Position numbers and translations under genes: made by a program | Part shown: one piece after another, positions 13,753 through 22,793 of the stretch | Layout of the letters: each line of letters starts with the position of its first letter | Numbering within the stretch: the first letter of the stretch is position 1 | Origin: a virus | Length of the DNA: 28,785 nucleotides | Reading direction: 5' to 3' (one strand) | IMG/VR virus record: IMGVR_UViG_3300035698_004883 | Coordinates: 1-28,785 of that record | Notes under the pieces: generated by a model | What the model saw: the letters and a program-made list of their open reading frames with translations, nothing else | Told to the model about the DNA's origin: nothing | Databases searched by the model: none

Positions 13753-13995
13753 TTACTTCACTTTTATTTTTTCAATGTATTCAACAACTTGTCCGAGATT
13801 ACATAACGTTTCTGCTTCTTCGTCTTTGATTGTAATTTTGAATTCCTTCTCCACATTCATTAAAAATTCAACGAAGTCCAAAGAATCTAATCCATGTACA
13901 TCTTTCAGATCGTCAAAATCTTGGATTTCTCGACCAACTTCTGGTATACCCAATTGTTTAAGACAATCCAGCACTCTTTGTTTAGTATCTTCCAT
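13753..13995 (-). CDS. Acyl carrier protein
   Basis: 80 aa, the usual ACP length. GLDSLDFVEF places the phosphopantetheine-bearing serine at S38, at the start of helix II, and the protein is acidic as ACPs are. A phage ACP is unusual. It could redirect host fatty acid or lipid A synthesis, or act as a protein partner (ACP binds SpoT in bacteria, and an HD SpoT-like hydrolase is coded 1.5 kb upstream). Those roles are inference. It lies 9 bases after the HAD fusion gene. Confidence 0.9.
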   Translation of the reverse strand: MEDTKQRVLDCLKQLGIPEVGREIQDFDDLKDVHGLDSLDFVEFLMNVEKEFKITIKDEEAETLCNLGQVVEYIEKIKVK

Positions 13996-14004
13996 AATTC
14001 AAAT

Positions 14005-14817
<813 letters not shown>

Positions 14818-14825
<8 letters not shown>

Positions 14826-15333
14826 ACTCGTTATATGTTACGTCTTCAGCTTCATCGTACTCGTTCTGAATATAGTCAATGACTGAACCAACCAAGGCTT
14901 TGACATCATTAACTGATGATACAGATCCTCTTGACAACTGTGTTTGCATTAAAACATCATCTGTTTTTTCATAACCTGGATCTATCCCAATAAAGATTGA
15001 TTGGTTTCTGTTATTACAGCATCCAAGTTCGTACAAACTAATCGGGCAAAGAGTAGCTTTACTAAACCAAAATGATACAAGATTAACTTGTTTTAGTGCT
15101 TCAAACTCCCACTCAACTTGTGCTTGCTTATCAGCGCCAGCAAAATCCTTTCTACGTGGATTGATTAAGAATACATCACCAAAATCAATTTCCTTCTTGT
15201 AAACTTTCTTAAACTCTGCAATGTATTCATCTTGCCACTCTGGACAACCTTTAATACCACCGGCCATGAATATGTAGATTCCTGGTAGAGAATCATCAAT
15301 GACTTCTGGACTAGTTATGACTGTTACGCTCAT
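14818..15333 (-). CDS. Nucleoside 2-deoxyribosyltransferase-like protein
   Basis: 171 aa, typical for the family. Visible features: IYIFMAGGIKGCPEWQ (19-34), the substrate loop; NPRRKDF (58-64); QVEWEFEAL (72-80) with a candidate catalytic Glu; and CPISLYELG (96-104) with the second conserved Glu. These enzymes exchange or hydrolyse the glycosidic bond of (deoxy)nucleosides. With the nearby nucleotidase, phosphoribosyltransferase and guanylate kinase this suggests control of nucleotide pools or making of a modified base; that is inference. Its ATG overlaps the stop of the 57-aa gene. Confidence 0.85.
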
Positions 15334-15503
15334 AGTTCTGGTTCAAGATCTAGTTCATGAACCCAATCATCTGATTGGGTGATCGATTTTCCACTTTTGA
15401 AAAAGGTACAAATATCGTAGCCTTCTTGTCCAGTATCACGACCACAATTCTGTGACTTAGTTATCTCAACCTTTGTTACTATGTCACCAGGTAAGATCAT
15501 CAT
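15330..15503 (-). CDS. 57-aa hypothetical protein
   Basis: M(M)ILPGDIVTKVEITKSQ..., then SITQSDDWVHELDLEPEL. Two ATGs (15503 and 15500) are in tandem, and the first overlaps the stop of the HD gene as ATGA. Its own stop overlaps the next ATG. This double overlap supports a real gene. The acidic tail and the GDIVTKVE start show no known family. Confidence 0.6.
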   Translation of the reverse strand: MMILPGDIVTKVEITKSQNCGRDTGQEGYDICTFFKSGKSITQSDDWVHELDLEPEL

Positions 15504-16603
15504 GAAATAAGTGCTTCTAAATCATCCCACATTGGCTGGTAAAGATTACCATTAGTGTTCAACTTCTTTTTGAAGTTCGGGAATTCTTTTTTATATCCAC
15601 CGGCCATACTGTGACCAGTTTTGATACCATTTTTAACATTGGCAAGACGATCACATAGCTTGTTGAATTCGCCATACTTATCTGCGTCCAAACCATTGTA
15701 GTAAGGATCTCCAGCACGTTCCTTTCGGTTCTTGCCTTTATCATTGGTCATGGCATGGATTCCATCAGCAATCGGTTCGTTGAATGCTACTTTGACATTA
15801 TTGTAAGTCAAGCGGCAGTCTTCTTCGCCATCATGACCCCATAGAATAGCCTCTACCTCTTCCCGATCCATTTCTGGTATAAGATGCTTGTATCGGTGGA
15901 ACTCTTCATTAACACCACACAAATGGAATGAATATGGTTTCCCATCATATCGATGGTTTGTACTGTTGTGAGCATTGATAAAGAAATACTTTGCCCGTTC
16001 CGATAATGTCTTTGGTTGCATGCTTACAACCTTAACGAATCTAAGATGTGGTATCCATTTTACAGGAGTTCCCCAGAATGCATCACTTGGGAATACTAAC
16101 GGTTCGTCACCCATTGTGGATTCAACAACCAAGAAGTTCTTGTTCCGAACGTTATCACTGATAATATGAATGACATAGAATGCCTCACCTGTATAAGTGT
16201 TCTCGTAGCAGTTCCCCATTTTCATAATCTGAGGATTGAAAAGTGTGTTCTGTAAATGGATACGAATTGCCTCAGCAAGTTTGCTGTCCACGGATTCAAA
16301 TGCAACCCATGAAACATCTACAGCCTTTTCATAATCTGCAAGGAAGTACATGAAGACCAATACTTGATCTCCGGTTTCATCGTCATAGTTATCATAAACC
16401 AGATCACCTGGTCCACCTGCTGAACCTGTTTGTCCGAGCATGCTTGCAAGTAAGTGAGCTTGTAACTCTTCTTGTGGCGTAGTCTTTGGAACGGAAACAA
16501 ACGGAAACATACCATTTATGGTTCCTACTCTTCCATCTGCGTCGAACATAAGTCCGACCATTACGATGTTTTTAACCTCTTCGATAATCGCTTCCTTTTC
16601 CAT
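15500..16603 (-). CDS. HD-domain hydrolase, SpoT/MESH1-like
   Basis: 367 aa. The C-terminal half fits the (p)ppGpp hydrolase HD domain: HRYDGKPYSFHL (217-228), WGHDGEEDCRLTYNNV with the HD pair at 257-258, a Glu/Ala helix near 275-284, MTNDKGKNRKER (285-296), and KLCDRLANV with a metal-binding Asp near 318. The N-terminal ~200 residues (with AGGPGDLVYDN and a central hydrophobic region) match nothing I know. A phage enzyme that removes alarmones or a related nucleotide signal would suit anti-defence or growth control; NADPH or another substrate is also possible. It ends over the start of the 57-aa gene and overlaps the 73-aa gene by 32 bases. Confidence 0.75.
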   Translation of the reverse strand: MEKEAIIEEVKNIVMVGLMFDADGRVGTINGMFPFVSVPKTTPQEELQAHLLASMLGQTGSAGGPGDLVYDNYDDETGDQVLVFMYFLADYEKAVDVSWVAFESVDSKLAEAIRIHLQNTLFNPQIMKMGNCYENTYTGEAFYVIHIISDNVRNKNFLVVESTMGDEPLVFPSDAFWGTPVKWIPHLRFVKVVSMQPKTLSERAKYFFINAHNSTNHRYDGKPYSFHLCGVNEEFHRYKHLIPEMDREEVEAILWGHDGEEDCRLTYNNVKVAFNEPIADGIHAMTNDKGKNRKERAGDPYYNGLDADKYGEFNKLCDRLANVKNGIKTGHSMAGGYKKEFPNFKKKLNTNGNLYQPMWDDLEALIS

Positions 16604-16793
16604 CTAATTCTATTTTTTTAACCTTTGATACCAGCTTTAACAAATCAGCATCCATAATCAACATCGATTTGTCTTGACAAATAAATATGTCAATCGATCG
16701 ATCAGCAGCAACCCACAAACCCATATATGAGTTGTAAGTAAATTGCCATCCGTACAATGCATGTTTGTTTACTTTCTGTGTTTCTTTTTCCAT
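16572..16793 (-). CDS. 73-aa hypothetical protein
   Basis: I take the ATG at 16793 (MEKETQKVNKHALYGWQF...). A further upstream ATG would add 14 residues overlapping the Thg1-like gene by 35 bases. The protein has alternating hydrophobic and aromatic residues (YNSYMGLWVAADRSIDIFIC) and a basic tail. It overlaps the HD gene start by 32 bases in another frame. No family recognised. Confidence 0.6.
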   Translation of the reverse strand: MEKETQKVNKHALYGWQFTYNSYMGLWVAADRSIDIFICQDKSMLIMDADLLKLVSKVKKIELDGKGSDYRRG

Positions 16794-16800
16794 GGTTATA

Positions 16801-17652
16801 TCATTTTGCCAAAGTAGATTCAATAATTCTTTCATCGGCTTTAATTAAATCGTTTATACATTCTTTGTTTGTACCGAATGTAATTGCTGGTGAAGTTACC
16901 CAATTTTTATGTAACGCAACCAATTCCTTAGGTCTTTTTTCAGCATTGGGTGTAATCCACGTTTTTGTGTATTCACGTTTCAATGTAAATCCTTGTTGAT
17001 ATTCCATTGGTATTTTGTCCCAATGAACATCGACACTTGCAAGCATCTCCTGCATCTGTCCACCGTGCTTACCTTGTAGTTGCTTCTGACTGAAGTTTAC
17101 ACGTGCCAACACTGAAACAGAATTCTTGATCGCATCCCTCTGTCTCCATAAGAAACAGTTATGGACTTCTTCAAACGGTAAGTTAAAGGCCCTAGCATCG
17201 AACCTAGCACGCTTTCGGCGACTCTGTGGGTGTATTGGCCAATATTCCTGATCCATATATTCATTGAAGGCTTCGGTTGCAACAGACGCAGCATTTGATA
17301 CTATCTTCTGAACCTTCCCATCAAACCATAAATCTGATTCAATATTCTCAAAAGCTGTTAAAAGTAATGTGATTTCGTCTGATTGTCCGTACGCAATCTG
17401 AACACCCTGCACATCTTTTACCATCATGTTTGCAGTATGTTTCATTGCATTTAAAATGAAGTCATCAAACGGTCTTTTAAACTTGTTTGTGTAGTTTTTG
17501 AATGATCGACCATCAACCCGGATAATCACTGGGTAATTTACATCCAACTTTGAACCCACCTGGGATTCATACACTTTCATTCTGTCTACTAAACTCCCTG
17601 GATAATCCTCGATTAGTTTTACCGGAATAATCCCACTCTCCTCTTTTTTCAT
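16801..17652 (-). CDS. Thg1-like 3'-5' polymerase (tRNA 5'-end repair type)
   Basis: 283 aa, the size of tRNA-His guanylyltransferase family proteins. The palm-domain signatures are intact: IIRVDGRSFKNYT (43-55) with Asp47, KRPFDD (59-64) and IAYGQSDEITLLL (86-98) with Asp92-Glu93, all expected metal or NTP ligands. Family members either add G-1 to tRNA-His or, as Thg1-like proteins, rebuild truncated or mismatched tRNA 5' ends using the 3' strand as template. No tRNA-His was found here, but several tRNAs have faulty acceptor stems, so repair is the more likely role; this is inference. Its ATG overlaps the stop of the 278-aa gene (ATGA). Confidence 0.88.
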   Translation of the reverse strand: MKKEESGIIPVKLIEDYPGSLVDRMKVYESQVGSKLDVNYPVIIRVDGRSFKNYTNKFKRPFDDFILNAMKHTANMMVKDVQGVQIAYGQSDEITLLLTAFENIESDLWFDGKVQKIVSNAASVATEAFNEYMDQEYWPIHPQSRRKRARFDARAFNLPFEEVHNCFLWRQRDAIKNSVSVLARVNFSQKQLQGKHGGQMQEMLASVDVHWDKIPMEYQQGFTLKREYTKTWITPNAEKRPKELVALHKNWVTSPAITFGTNKECINDLIKADERIIESTLAK

Positions 17653-18485
17653 AATATATTCCTCTCGTTTTCTTTCTTTGCCCAGGCCTCATCGGCATCC
17701 TGTTCTTCCTGTGTGATAATTATTGGACCTTCGCCTTTGATCCATTGATCTAGTTCATCTACAGAAAACTCACCATAGTTGTATTCCTTTTGACTGCGAG
17801 GATTCAAATAAAAACGTACTTCATTCATTCTACCATCAGTCCAACGAGGTATTAGAGCATAATATTCCAGACCTGCTTTTTCCAATCGACCTGCAATCCC
17901 TGTTGACTCAGCAAACTGTGATAGTTTATGAGCATTCATATCTGATGCTCTCATTCCATCCAATACTTCCTGTTCCATTAAAGATGGAATAGCAATATTA
18001 AGACCGGTTCCATTATTGAATACTGCTGCTCGTCCTGTGAACAAAGCAATATCTAATCGCTCGAATGCATCCCAAAGAATTTTCATCTTCTCTTTGTCGG
18101 ATGAGATAATAGCAAAGGCATTCTCAGCCCAAAGTCCGACAAAAGGATATTTCATAGTCTCGGCTACAGATTCTTTCTCGGTTTTTAAATAAGCCTTCAA
18201 GTATTCTGGATTACCAAACCGAAATCCTATTAAAGAATATTCATCCGTTTCAAAAAATGACGCTGGGTTTTCAGTAATCGTCCGTACGTCGATACCAAAC
18301 ATTTGAACTTCTTTAGTTGTAAGTCCTAAGAATCGTTTTTCTAATGTTGATTTTTGAATACCAAATGCAGTTCGAAGTCCTTGAATACCTGACTCATGTT
18401 CACTTACATAATCTGAACCTAATGATACGCCGACGAATTTATCGTCATTCATCAACCACATTTTGTTATATCTACCTTTTCGCAT
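17649..18485 (-). CDS. 278-aa hypothetical upstream of Thg1-like
   Basis: Not recognised. It is a mixed alpha/beta-type soluble protein with no signal peptide. Parts such as FVGLWAENAFAIISSDKEKMKILWDAFERLDIALF (around 110-145, read in pieces) have a regular strand-helix rhythm. The start at 18485 gives MRKGRYNKMWLMNDD; an in-frame ATG at 18461 is also possible and follows a GATATAA sequence. It is translationally coupled to the Thg1-like gene by a 4-base overlap, which suggests a functional link. Confidence 0.65.
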   Translation of the reverse strand: MRKGRYNKMWLMNDDKFVGVSLGSDYVSEHESGIQGLRTAFGIQKSTLEKRFLGLTTKEVQMFGIDVRTITENPASFFETDEYSLIGFRFGNPEYLKAYLKTEKESVAETMKYPFVGLWAENAFAIISSDKEKMKILWDAFERLDIALFTGRAAVFNNGTGLNIAIPSLMEQEVLDGMRASDMNAHKLSQFAESTGIAGRLEKAGLEYYALIPRWTDGRMNEVRFYLNPRSQKEYNYGEFSVDELDQWIKGEGPIIITQEEQDADEAWAKKENERNIL

Positions 18486-18552
18486 AAATTCGAATATAGG
18501 TATTTGTTAGGCAAATTACTTCACCTTAAATCACAAAAAGTCCACAGGAAAT

Positions 18553-18951
18553 TTACTTGGATGCAGTAACAAAGTTTGTCTTGAGACGTTCAAGGTTACG
18601 CTTGAGACGTCCGGTGTTGTCGATCATACCTGTTTTTGAACCTCGTTTTTCTTCGATCTTAAGTGTATCGATTAGGTTCTTTAGATTATATGCCATGTTA
18701 TTCATGATCTTCATAGCTTCAGGGTCCATAGTAGGAAAATTCACCTTGAGTGCTACGATTTCATCCGCCATCTCAACTAACAATTGATTCGTATCAATAA
18801 GAGTCTTTTGAATCTTAGCGACCTTCTTCAGGTTATCGGATACTTCAAAACGAAATTTCGCTTTTTCTGGAGCACCTTTAGAACTCTTAATAGAAGTTAC
18901 ACCGGCAGATTCATCTACATCATAATTATCAAGGTCTGTTAACTTCTTCAT
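18553..18951 (-). CDS. 132-aa protein with a shared MKKLTDLDN start
   Basis: It begins MKKLTDLDNYDVDESAGVTS. The rest is Lys/Glu-rich and probably alpha-helical (e.g. LKKVAKIQKTLIDTNQLLVE), as in T4 internal head proteins. The first nine residues are identical to the 89-aa gene just upstream, although the two bodies differ. T4 internal proteins carry an N-terminal capsid-targeting sequence (MKTYQEF...) cut after Glu by the prohead protease; DVDE-S would be a comparable site. ATGA overlap with the 89-aa gene. Confidence 0.65.
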   Translation of the reverse strand: MKKLTDLDNYDVDESAGVTSIKSSKGAPEKAKFRFEVSDNLKKVAKIQKTLIDTNQLLVEMADEIVALKVNFPTMDPEAMKIMNNMAYNLKNLIDTLKIEEKRGSKTGMIDNTGRLKRNLERLKTNFVTASK

Positions 18952-19217
18952 ACTCCAGTGTAATTGTTTTTAACCGGGGCAATTGCATCACCAAGGTTCT
19001 TCTTAAATTCTTCATATGCTGCCTCAATATCCAAAATTGCTTGATCCGAAGCCGTACGGGTTTCGTCATATTGAGGAGATTGCGAAACATTCATTTTAAG
19101 AGACTTCAGTAATTCTTGCATTGGTTCATCTAAATCCTGATTTATCAGAACGTCGGATTTACCACCAACATATGTTGATTCATGTAAAAAATTATCAAGG
19201 TCAGTTAGTTTCTTCAT
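18948..19217 (-). CDS. 89-aa protein with an MKKLTDLDN start
   Basis: MKKLTDLDNFLHESTYVGGK, then an acidic, helical body and a short tail ending KNNYTGV. FLHE-S resembles the Glu-terminated prohead-protease sites that end capsid-targeting tags in T4-like phages. It has its own GATATATAG box 3 bases before the ATG and is coupled to the 132-aa gene. A packaged internal protein is my best guess. Confidence 0.65.
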   Translation of the reverse strand: MKKLTDLDNFLHESTYVGGKSDVLINQDLDEPMQELLKSLKMNVSQSPQYDETRTASDQAILDIEAAYEEFKKNLGDAIAPVKNNYTGV

Positions 19218-19220
19218 GTT

Positions 19221-19229
19221 CTATATATC
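19221..19229 (-). promoter_or_regulatory. GATATATAG box, 3 bases before ATG (89-aa gene)
   Basis: The coding strand reads GATATATAG, AAC, ATG. It lies in the 15-base gap after the spike gene, which splits the baseplate operon from the tag-bearing small genes. Confidence 0.6.
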
Positions 19230-19232
19230 CAG

Positions 19233-20003
19233 TTACTTTGAGATTTTACACGTCCCGGACAAACTTAATTCCTCGGCTTGTGTGGCAGCGGTCGACATTA
19301 CACCTGGCGATGGATACATTTTAGCATCTACTGCTCCGGCCAATGTCTTAAGGAATGCAAATAATGGTTCACCTAATACTTGACTGTAGGCCGGTACATG
19401 TCCAGTCTTTGTTTCCTTACCATCTAACCATACTTCGGGTGCTGAAGCCTTGATACGACTTCCGGCTGTCATCTCGATCTCAGAATCAGACGTAATAGAA
19501 ATTGTACTACCTCTTAATTCAATGATCGAACTAGTATCAACGTGTTCGATCGTAATGGTATTATCACTGGCCAGGTTCACACGCGATCCTTTCAAATCAA
19601 GTGTCAATCCTTTTTCTCGCGTGTAAAAAATCTTTAGCTCTTCATCTCCATCATAAATCAGTGAATGTGCTCCTTCATAAGAGTTTTTAATTTCAGCCAA
19701 TATGTCCGGTGACATCTCTAAAATGTTCCTAAATTGTGGCATGTAAATATTACCATTATCGAAATCTACTTCTACAACAGCTCCGATTCTAGGAACAGAG
19801 ATCTGACCTGAACCACCATCAGATCCGAATGATCCTCCACCAGATTGGTCAGCCCAAGGTATATCCTCGACAGCCAACGTATCAAATTTACCGAATACAC
19901 GGACTCTTGCTCGACCTCGTTTTTCGGGATCAGCAATATCAACCACAGTCCCGTAAAGGTCCATGTTCTGTAAGTCGTCTATGATCATATTATTTTTAGC
20001 CAT
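19233..20003 (-). CDS. Baseplate central spike protein, gp5/gpV-like
   Basis: 256 aa. Residues ~14-90 form an OB fold of the gp5 N-terminal type (LYGTVVDIADPEKRGRARVR, later PRIGAVVEVDFDNGNIYMPQ). Residues ~120-200 hold short repeating strands (GLTLDLKGSRVNL, TITIEHVDTSSIIELRGSTI) that fit a trimeric beta-helix spike. There is no lysozyme domain, so it is the simple spike form. It should sit at the tip of the tail tube and pierce the outer membrane. It follows the hub and 447-aa baseplate genes, and overlaps the latter by 8 bases. Confidence 0.85.
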   Translation of the reverse strand: MAKNNMIIDDLQNMDLYGTVVDIADPEKRGRARVRVFGKFDTLAVEDIPWADQSGGGSFGSDGGSGQISVPRIGAVVEVDFDNGNIYMPQFRNILEMSPDILAEIKNSYEGAHSLIYDGDEELKIFYTREKGLTLDLKGSRVNLASDNTITIEHVDTSSIIELRGSTISITSDSEIEMTAGSRIKASAPEVWLDGKETKTGHVPAYSQVLGEPLFAFLKTLAGAVDAKMYPSPGVMSTAATQAEELSLSGTCKISK

Positions 20004-21339
20004 CGTATATGTTACCTAAGTTATCTTCTGTCTTTGTTGCTGTTCCATTATTTGGATATACGTCTTCTCCTTGTACACCTCTTCGTAATGCCTCGTCTTG
20101 AGCAGCACGATTTTGAGCAGCATCACCTGGATCACCGTAAGTATTCCCTAGTGTATCTGCAGTCTTCGTTTTAGTATCAGAATCATCTGCGTTTGGATAG
20201 ACATCACCAATCTTTTTCGCTGGTGATTGCTTAACAGTTTCAAACGGATAAACATTAAGAGCTGTAACGGGTATTTGATCGCTACTATTAGTGAATCCAT
20301 TAACCATTTCTATAATTGATTGATTCATCGGACCATGAACATTACCCATACCCGCTCCGGTAATCTGCCCTTTTAAATTTGATACTGCACCACGGAAGGC
20401 GGTGCTTGGATTGATTCCCAATTCTGGAACTCTTAGACCGAATGGTAAATTGTCAAGAATTCCTCTGTTATTTGGATTCGATCCAGTAGTAGAAAATTTA
20501 CCACCTTTTATATCAGCTTTTTCAACAATACCATCACTAGTTGCTGTGTAGTAATCTCTAACTAGTATATCAAGCAATTTGTACGAACTTGTCTGTTTAA
20601 CTGTTCCAACTTCAATACCGAATGATTGAGTAGCCATTGGTGTTGATCCATCTACCATGAATTCATCCGCAAAGCTTTCTTCAAAATCAAACATACAATG
20701 TCCACATTCAAATTCAACGACCGAAATATGACCATCTAGTTTTGTTAGGTTGTCATTACTTAAATCAAATACACTGCTTAGTAGATCTTTCACTTTATGG
20801 AAACTTCTGATCTCAGCAATTCTGATACGCATAGTAAACCACTTAAGATTCTCAGGAAGCATATCTCGCATATATTGACCATCAAATGTTGCAGTCTTAT
20901 AAAGATCTGCCAATGCTGTCATACGTAGATCTACGCTTTCTAAACAGTTAATGATCAGTTCTTTCTCGTGACCACGTTCTGGCGTAAACTGACCATCACG
21001 TTTTGAGATTTTCCAAAGCTCGGACACACCGGTAATACCTTGGAAAAAATACGGTGCATTCTTACTCATGTAACGCATCATTTCTTTAAACTCCTTAATC
21101 ATATTCGCCTTCTGCTGGAACCCGATGTTAGTTAGGTATTCCTGAGCTGAGCCAATACCTAAACCAGGTTCGGCGAACAACGGATCATGTGTTTGTCCTG
21201 TGTTTGGATCTTTGTGATTAGGATCAAAATCAAAGTGTAAAGAAAAACCAAGGTATGTTGGGTCTTCATATCCATATCGTTCTGACGTATGTAATCCCTT
21301 CATAAAATTCCTGACGTTATCATCAATTGGTGCTATCAT
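19996..21339 (-). CDS. Baseplate-associated protein, 447 aa
   Basis: Placed between hub and spike genes. The N-terminal ~215 residues contain YLGFSLHFDFDP, APYFFQGITGVSEL and LKWFTMRIRIAEIRSFHKV, followed by VEFECGHCMFDFEESF (a CxxC pair). The pattern fits a tube or baseplate beta-barrel domain of the gp48/gp54/hub type. The C-terminal ~130 residues are low-complexity, with YPNADDSDTKTKTADTLGNTYGD and a near repeat YPNNGTATKTEDNLGNIYDG at the very end. The assignment to baseplate is by position and general pattern. It overlaps the hub gene by ATGA. Confidence 0.65.
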   Translation of the reverse strand: MIAPIDDNVRNFMKGLHTSERYGYEDPTYLGFSLHFDFDPNHKDPNTGQTHDPLFAEPGLGIGSAQEYLTNIGFQQKANMIKEFKEMMRYMSKNAPYFFQGITGVSELWKISKRDGQFTPERGHEKELIINCLESVDLRMTALADLYKTATFDGQYMRDMLPENLKWFTMRIRIAEIRSFHKVKDLLSSVFDLSNDNLTKLDGHISVVEFECGHCMFDFEESFADEFMVDGSTPMATQSFGIEVGTVKQTSSYKLLDILVRDYYTATSDGIVEKADIKGGKFSTTGSNPNNRGILDNLPFGLRVPELGINPSTAFRGAVSNLKGQITGAGMGNVHGPMNQSIIEMVNGFTNSSDQIPVTALNVYPFETVKQSPAKKIGDVYPNADDSDTKTKTADTLGNTYGDPGDAAQNRAAQDEALRRGVQGEDVYPNNGTATKTEDNLGNIYDG

Positions 21340-22793
21340 CCTTGTGCTAGGTTATCTTCGGTTTGATGTGGTATTGGGCATTCTCTTCTGGACAAGTACA
21401 CATCTTGGTAAAAGTTCGCATCTGAACTATCCCAACTAATATCCATTCCTATTATGTAGTAGTGTCCTGAAAGGAACTTATCTACACTCATCGGAGTGGC
21501 TTCATCCATTTCAGGATCTTGTGTCAATTTCTGGCGGACATTACCACCTTGATTCAATATGAGTGCTGGTATTCTCTGACCTCGATACAAGTTGAAATTG
21601 CATTTCGTAAGAGACACATGTAAAATCATTTTCTCGATCTCTTGTTGATTCTGGTGGTTGTTGACCTTAGCATGCATGAAATTCTCATGCATAGATCCAA
21701 TCGGAAAGGCTGATTGAATTCCCATAAACTTGTTCTTATTCTGTTCGGCAAAGATTTCAGGCTCCTTTGTACGACCTCTCAAAAGGATCTTATCTTCTGT
21801 TCCACCGGTTGTTAAAGGCTCAATGAAATAACTCTGATACTTCTCTTCTGGTGTACCCTCAAAGTCACTATCATAAAACTGGCAATAACGACGGTATCCA
21901 TTGGCCTGTACGACATTGCCACAATTGTTCAATAATGTGTATCCAGAAATCCAGTTTCCATGACCTCTTAAATTGTCATGATTAGATAACATCAATTTAG
22001 TATCTAATGTATCAATATCATGTCCGTCAACATAATCTTTTTGTGCGTCCATAACATCCATCGCTGCTTCTATATCGAACTCTTCTCCAAATTGTGTGTT
22101 GACATTTACAAAGTTGAGGATGTAGAAATGATCGATCCAAGAATTAAAGAAACTGTCGTCATCTTTATAAGAGGCCTTTGTTACATCATTTACGAATTTT
22201 GAATAAGGATCAAAGGGACACAACCACGTCATCACATCATTAGTCAATGTATCATTTGAAGCAAATCCTAGTTTCATATCCGTAGCAAGCTCCAGAAGCG
22301 TATCATAGGATGACTTCTCCTTGAATGCTTTACAGAATTCTGCATATAAGCGAGGAATTCTCAATGAACCCTCAATAGTATATGTTGTAACATTACCGTC
22401 ACTATCTGTACTTGGGGCAGAAGAAATGCTTTCTATTTCAAAATCGCAACGGATTGGATTAAATTCATCAATTCGACTACGGACAAATACAGATAATGGA
22501 TCGCCATCTTTTGGATATGATTTAGAAAGGAATACACCATCACTTGATGCTACAGTAACCTTTACTCGTGGAACAAATCCGGTGAGATCCAAGTTGAATG
22601 CAACCATTTCGTTTTCTGTAAACTTGTAACGGTTAATCTGAACTAAAGGAAACAGTCCTCCTGACTGAGTTGTTTTACGGTCAGTCGATTGGATTGGATT
22701 TTCTTTGTCATCCGTATCACTCATATTCATCTCATCAATAGTAATGGTAGGAACAGTGATCTTTTGTATTTTTCTATCTAAAGTAGATGACAT
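21336..22793 (-). CDS. Baseplate hub protein, gpD/gp27-like
   Basis: 485 aa. FVPRVKVTVASSDGVFLSKS and DPLSVFVRSRIDEFNPIRCDF around residues 70-120, then SSYDTLLELATDMKLGFASN near 160, follow the order of tail-hub proteins. In those, two beta-barrels surround the tail-tube exit and a 'stepping' helix region follows. In myophages the hub carries the spike, whose gene is 1.3 kb downstream. Its ATG shares a base with the stop of the inserted homing endonuclease (TAATG), so the endonuclease did not break the operon's coupling. Confidence 0.75.
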   Translation of the reverse strand: MSSTLDRKIQKITVPTITIDEMNMSDTDDKENPIQSTDRKTTQSGGLFPLVQINRYKFTENEMVAFNLDLTGFVPRVKVTVASSDGVFLSKSYPKDGDPLSVFVRSRIDEFNPIRCDFEIESISSAPSTDSDGNVTTYTIEGSLRIPRLYAEFCKAFKEKSSYDTLLELATDMKLGFASNDTLTNDVMTWLCPFDPYSKFVNDVTKASYKDDDSFFNSWIDHFYILNFVNVNTQFGEEFDIEAAMDVMDAQKDYVDGHDIDTLDTKLMLSNHDNLRGHGNWISGYTLLNNCGNVVQANGYRRYCQFYDSDFEGTPEEKYQSYFIEPLTTGGTEDKILLRGRTKEPEIFAEQNKNKFMGIQSAFPIGSMHENFMHAKVNNHQNQQEIEKMILHVSLTKCNFNLYRGQRIPALILNQGGNVRQKLTQDPEMDEATPMSVDKFLSGHYYIIGMDISWDSSDANFYQDVYLSRRECPIPHQTEDNLAQG

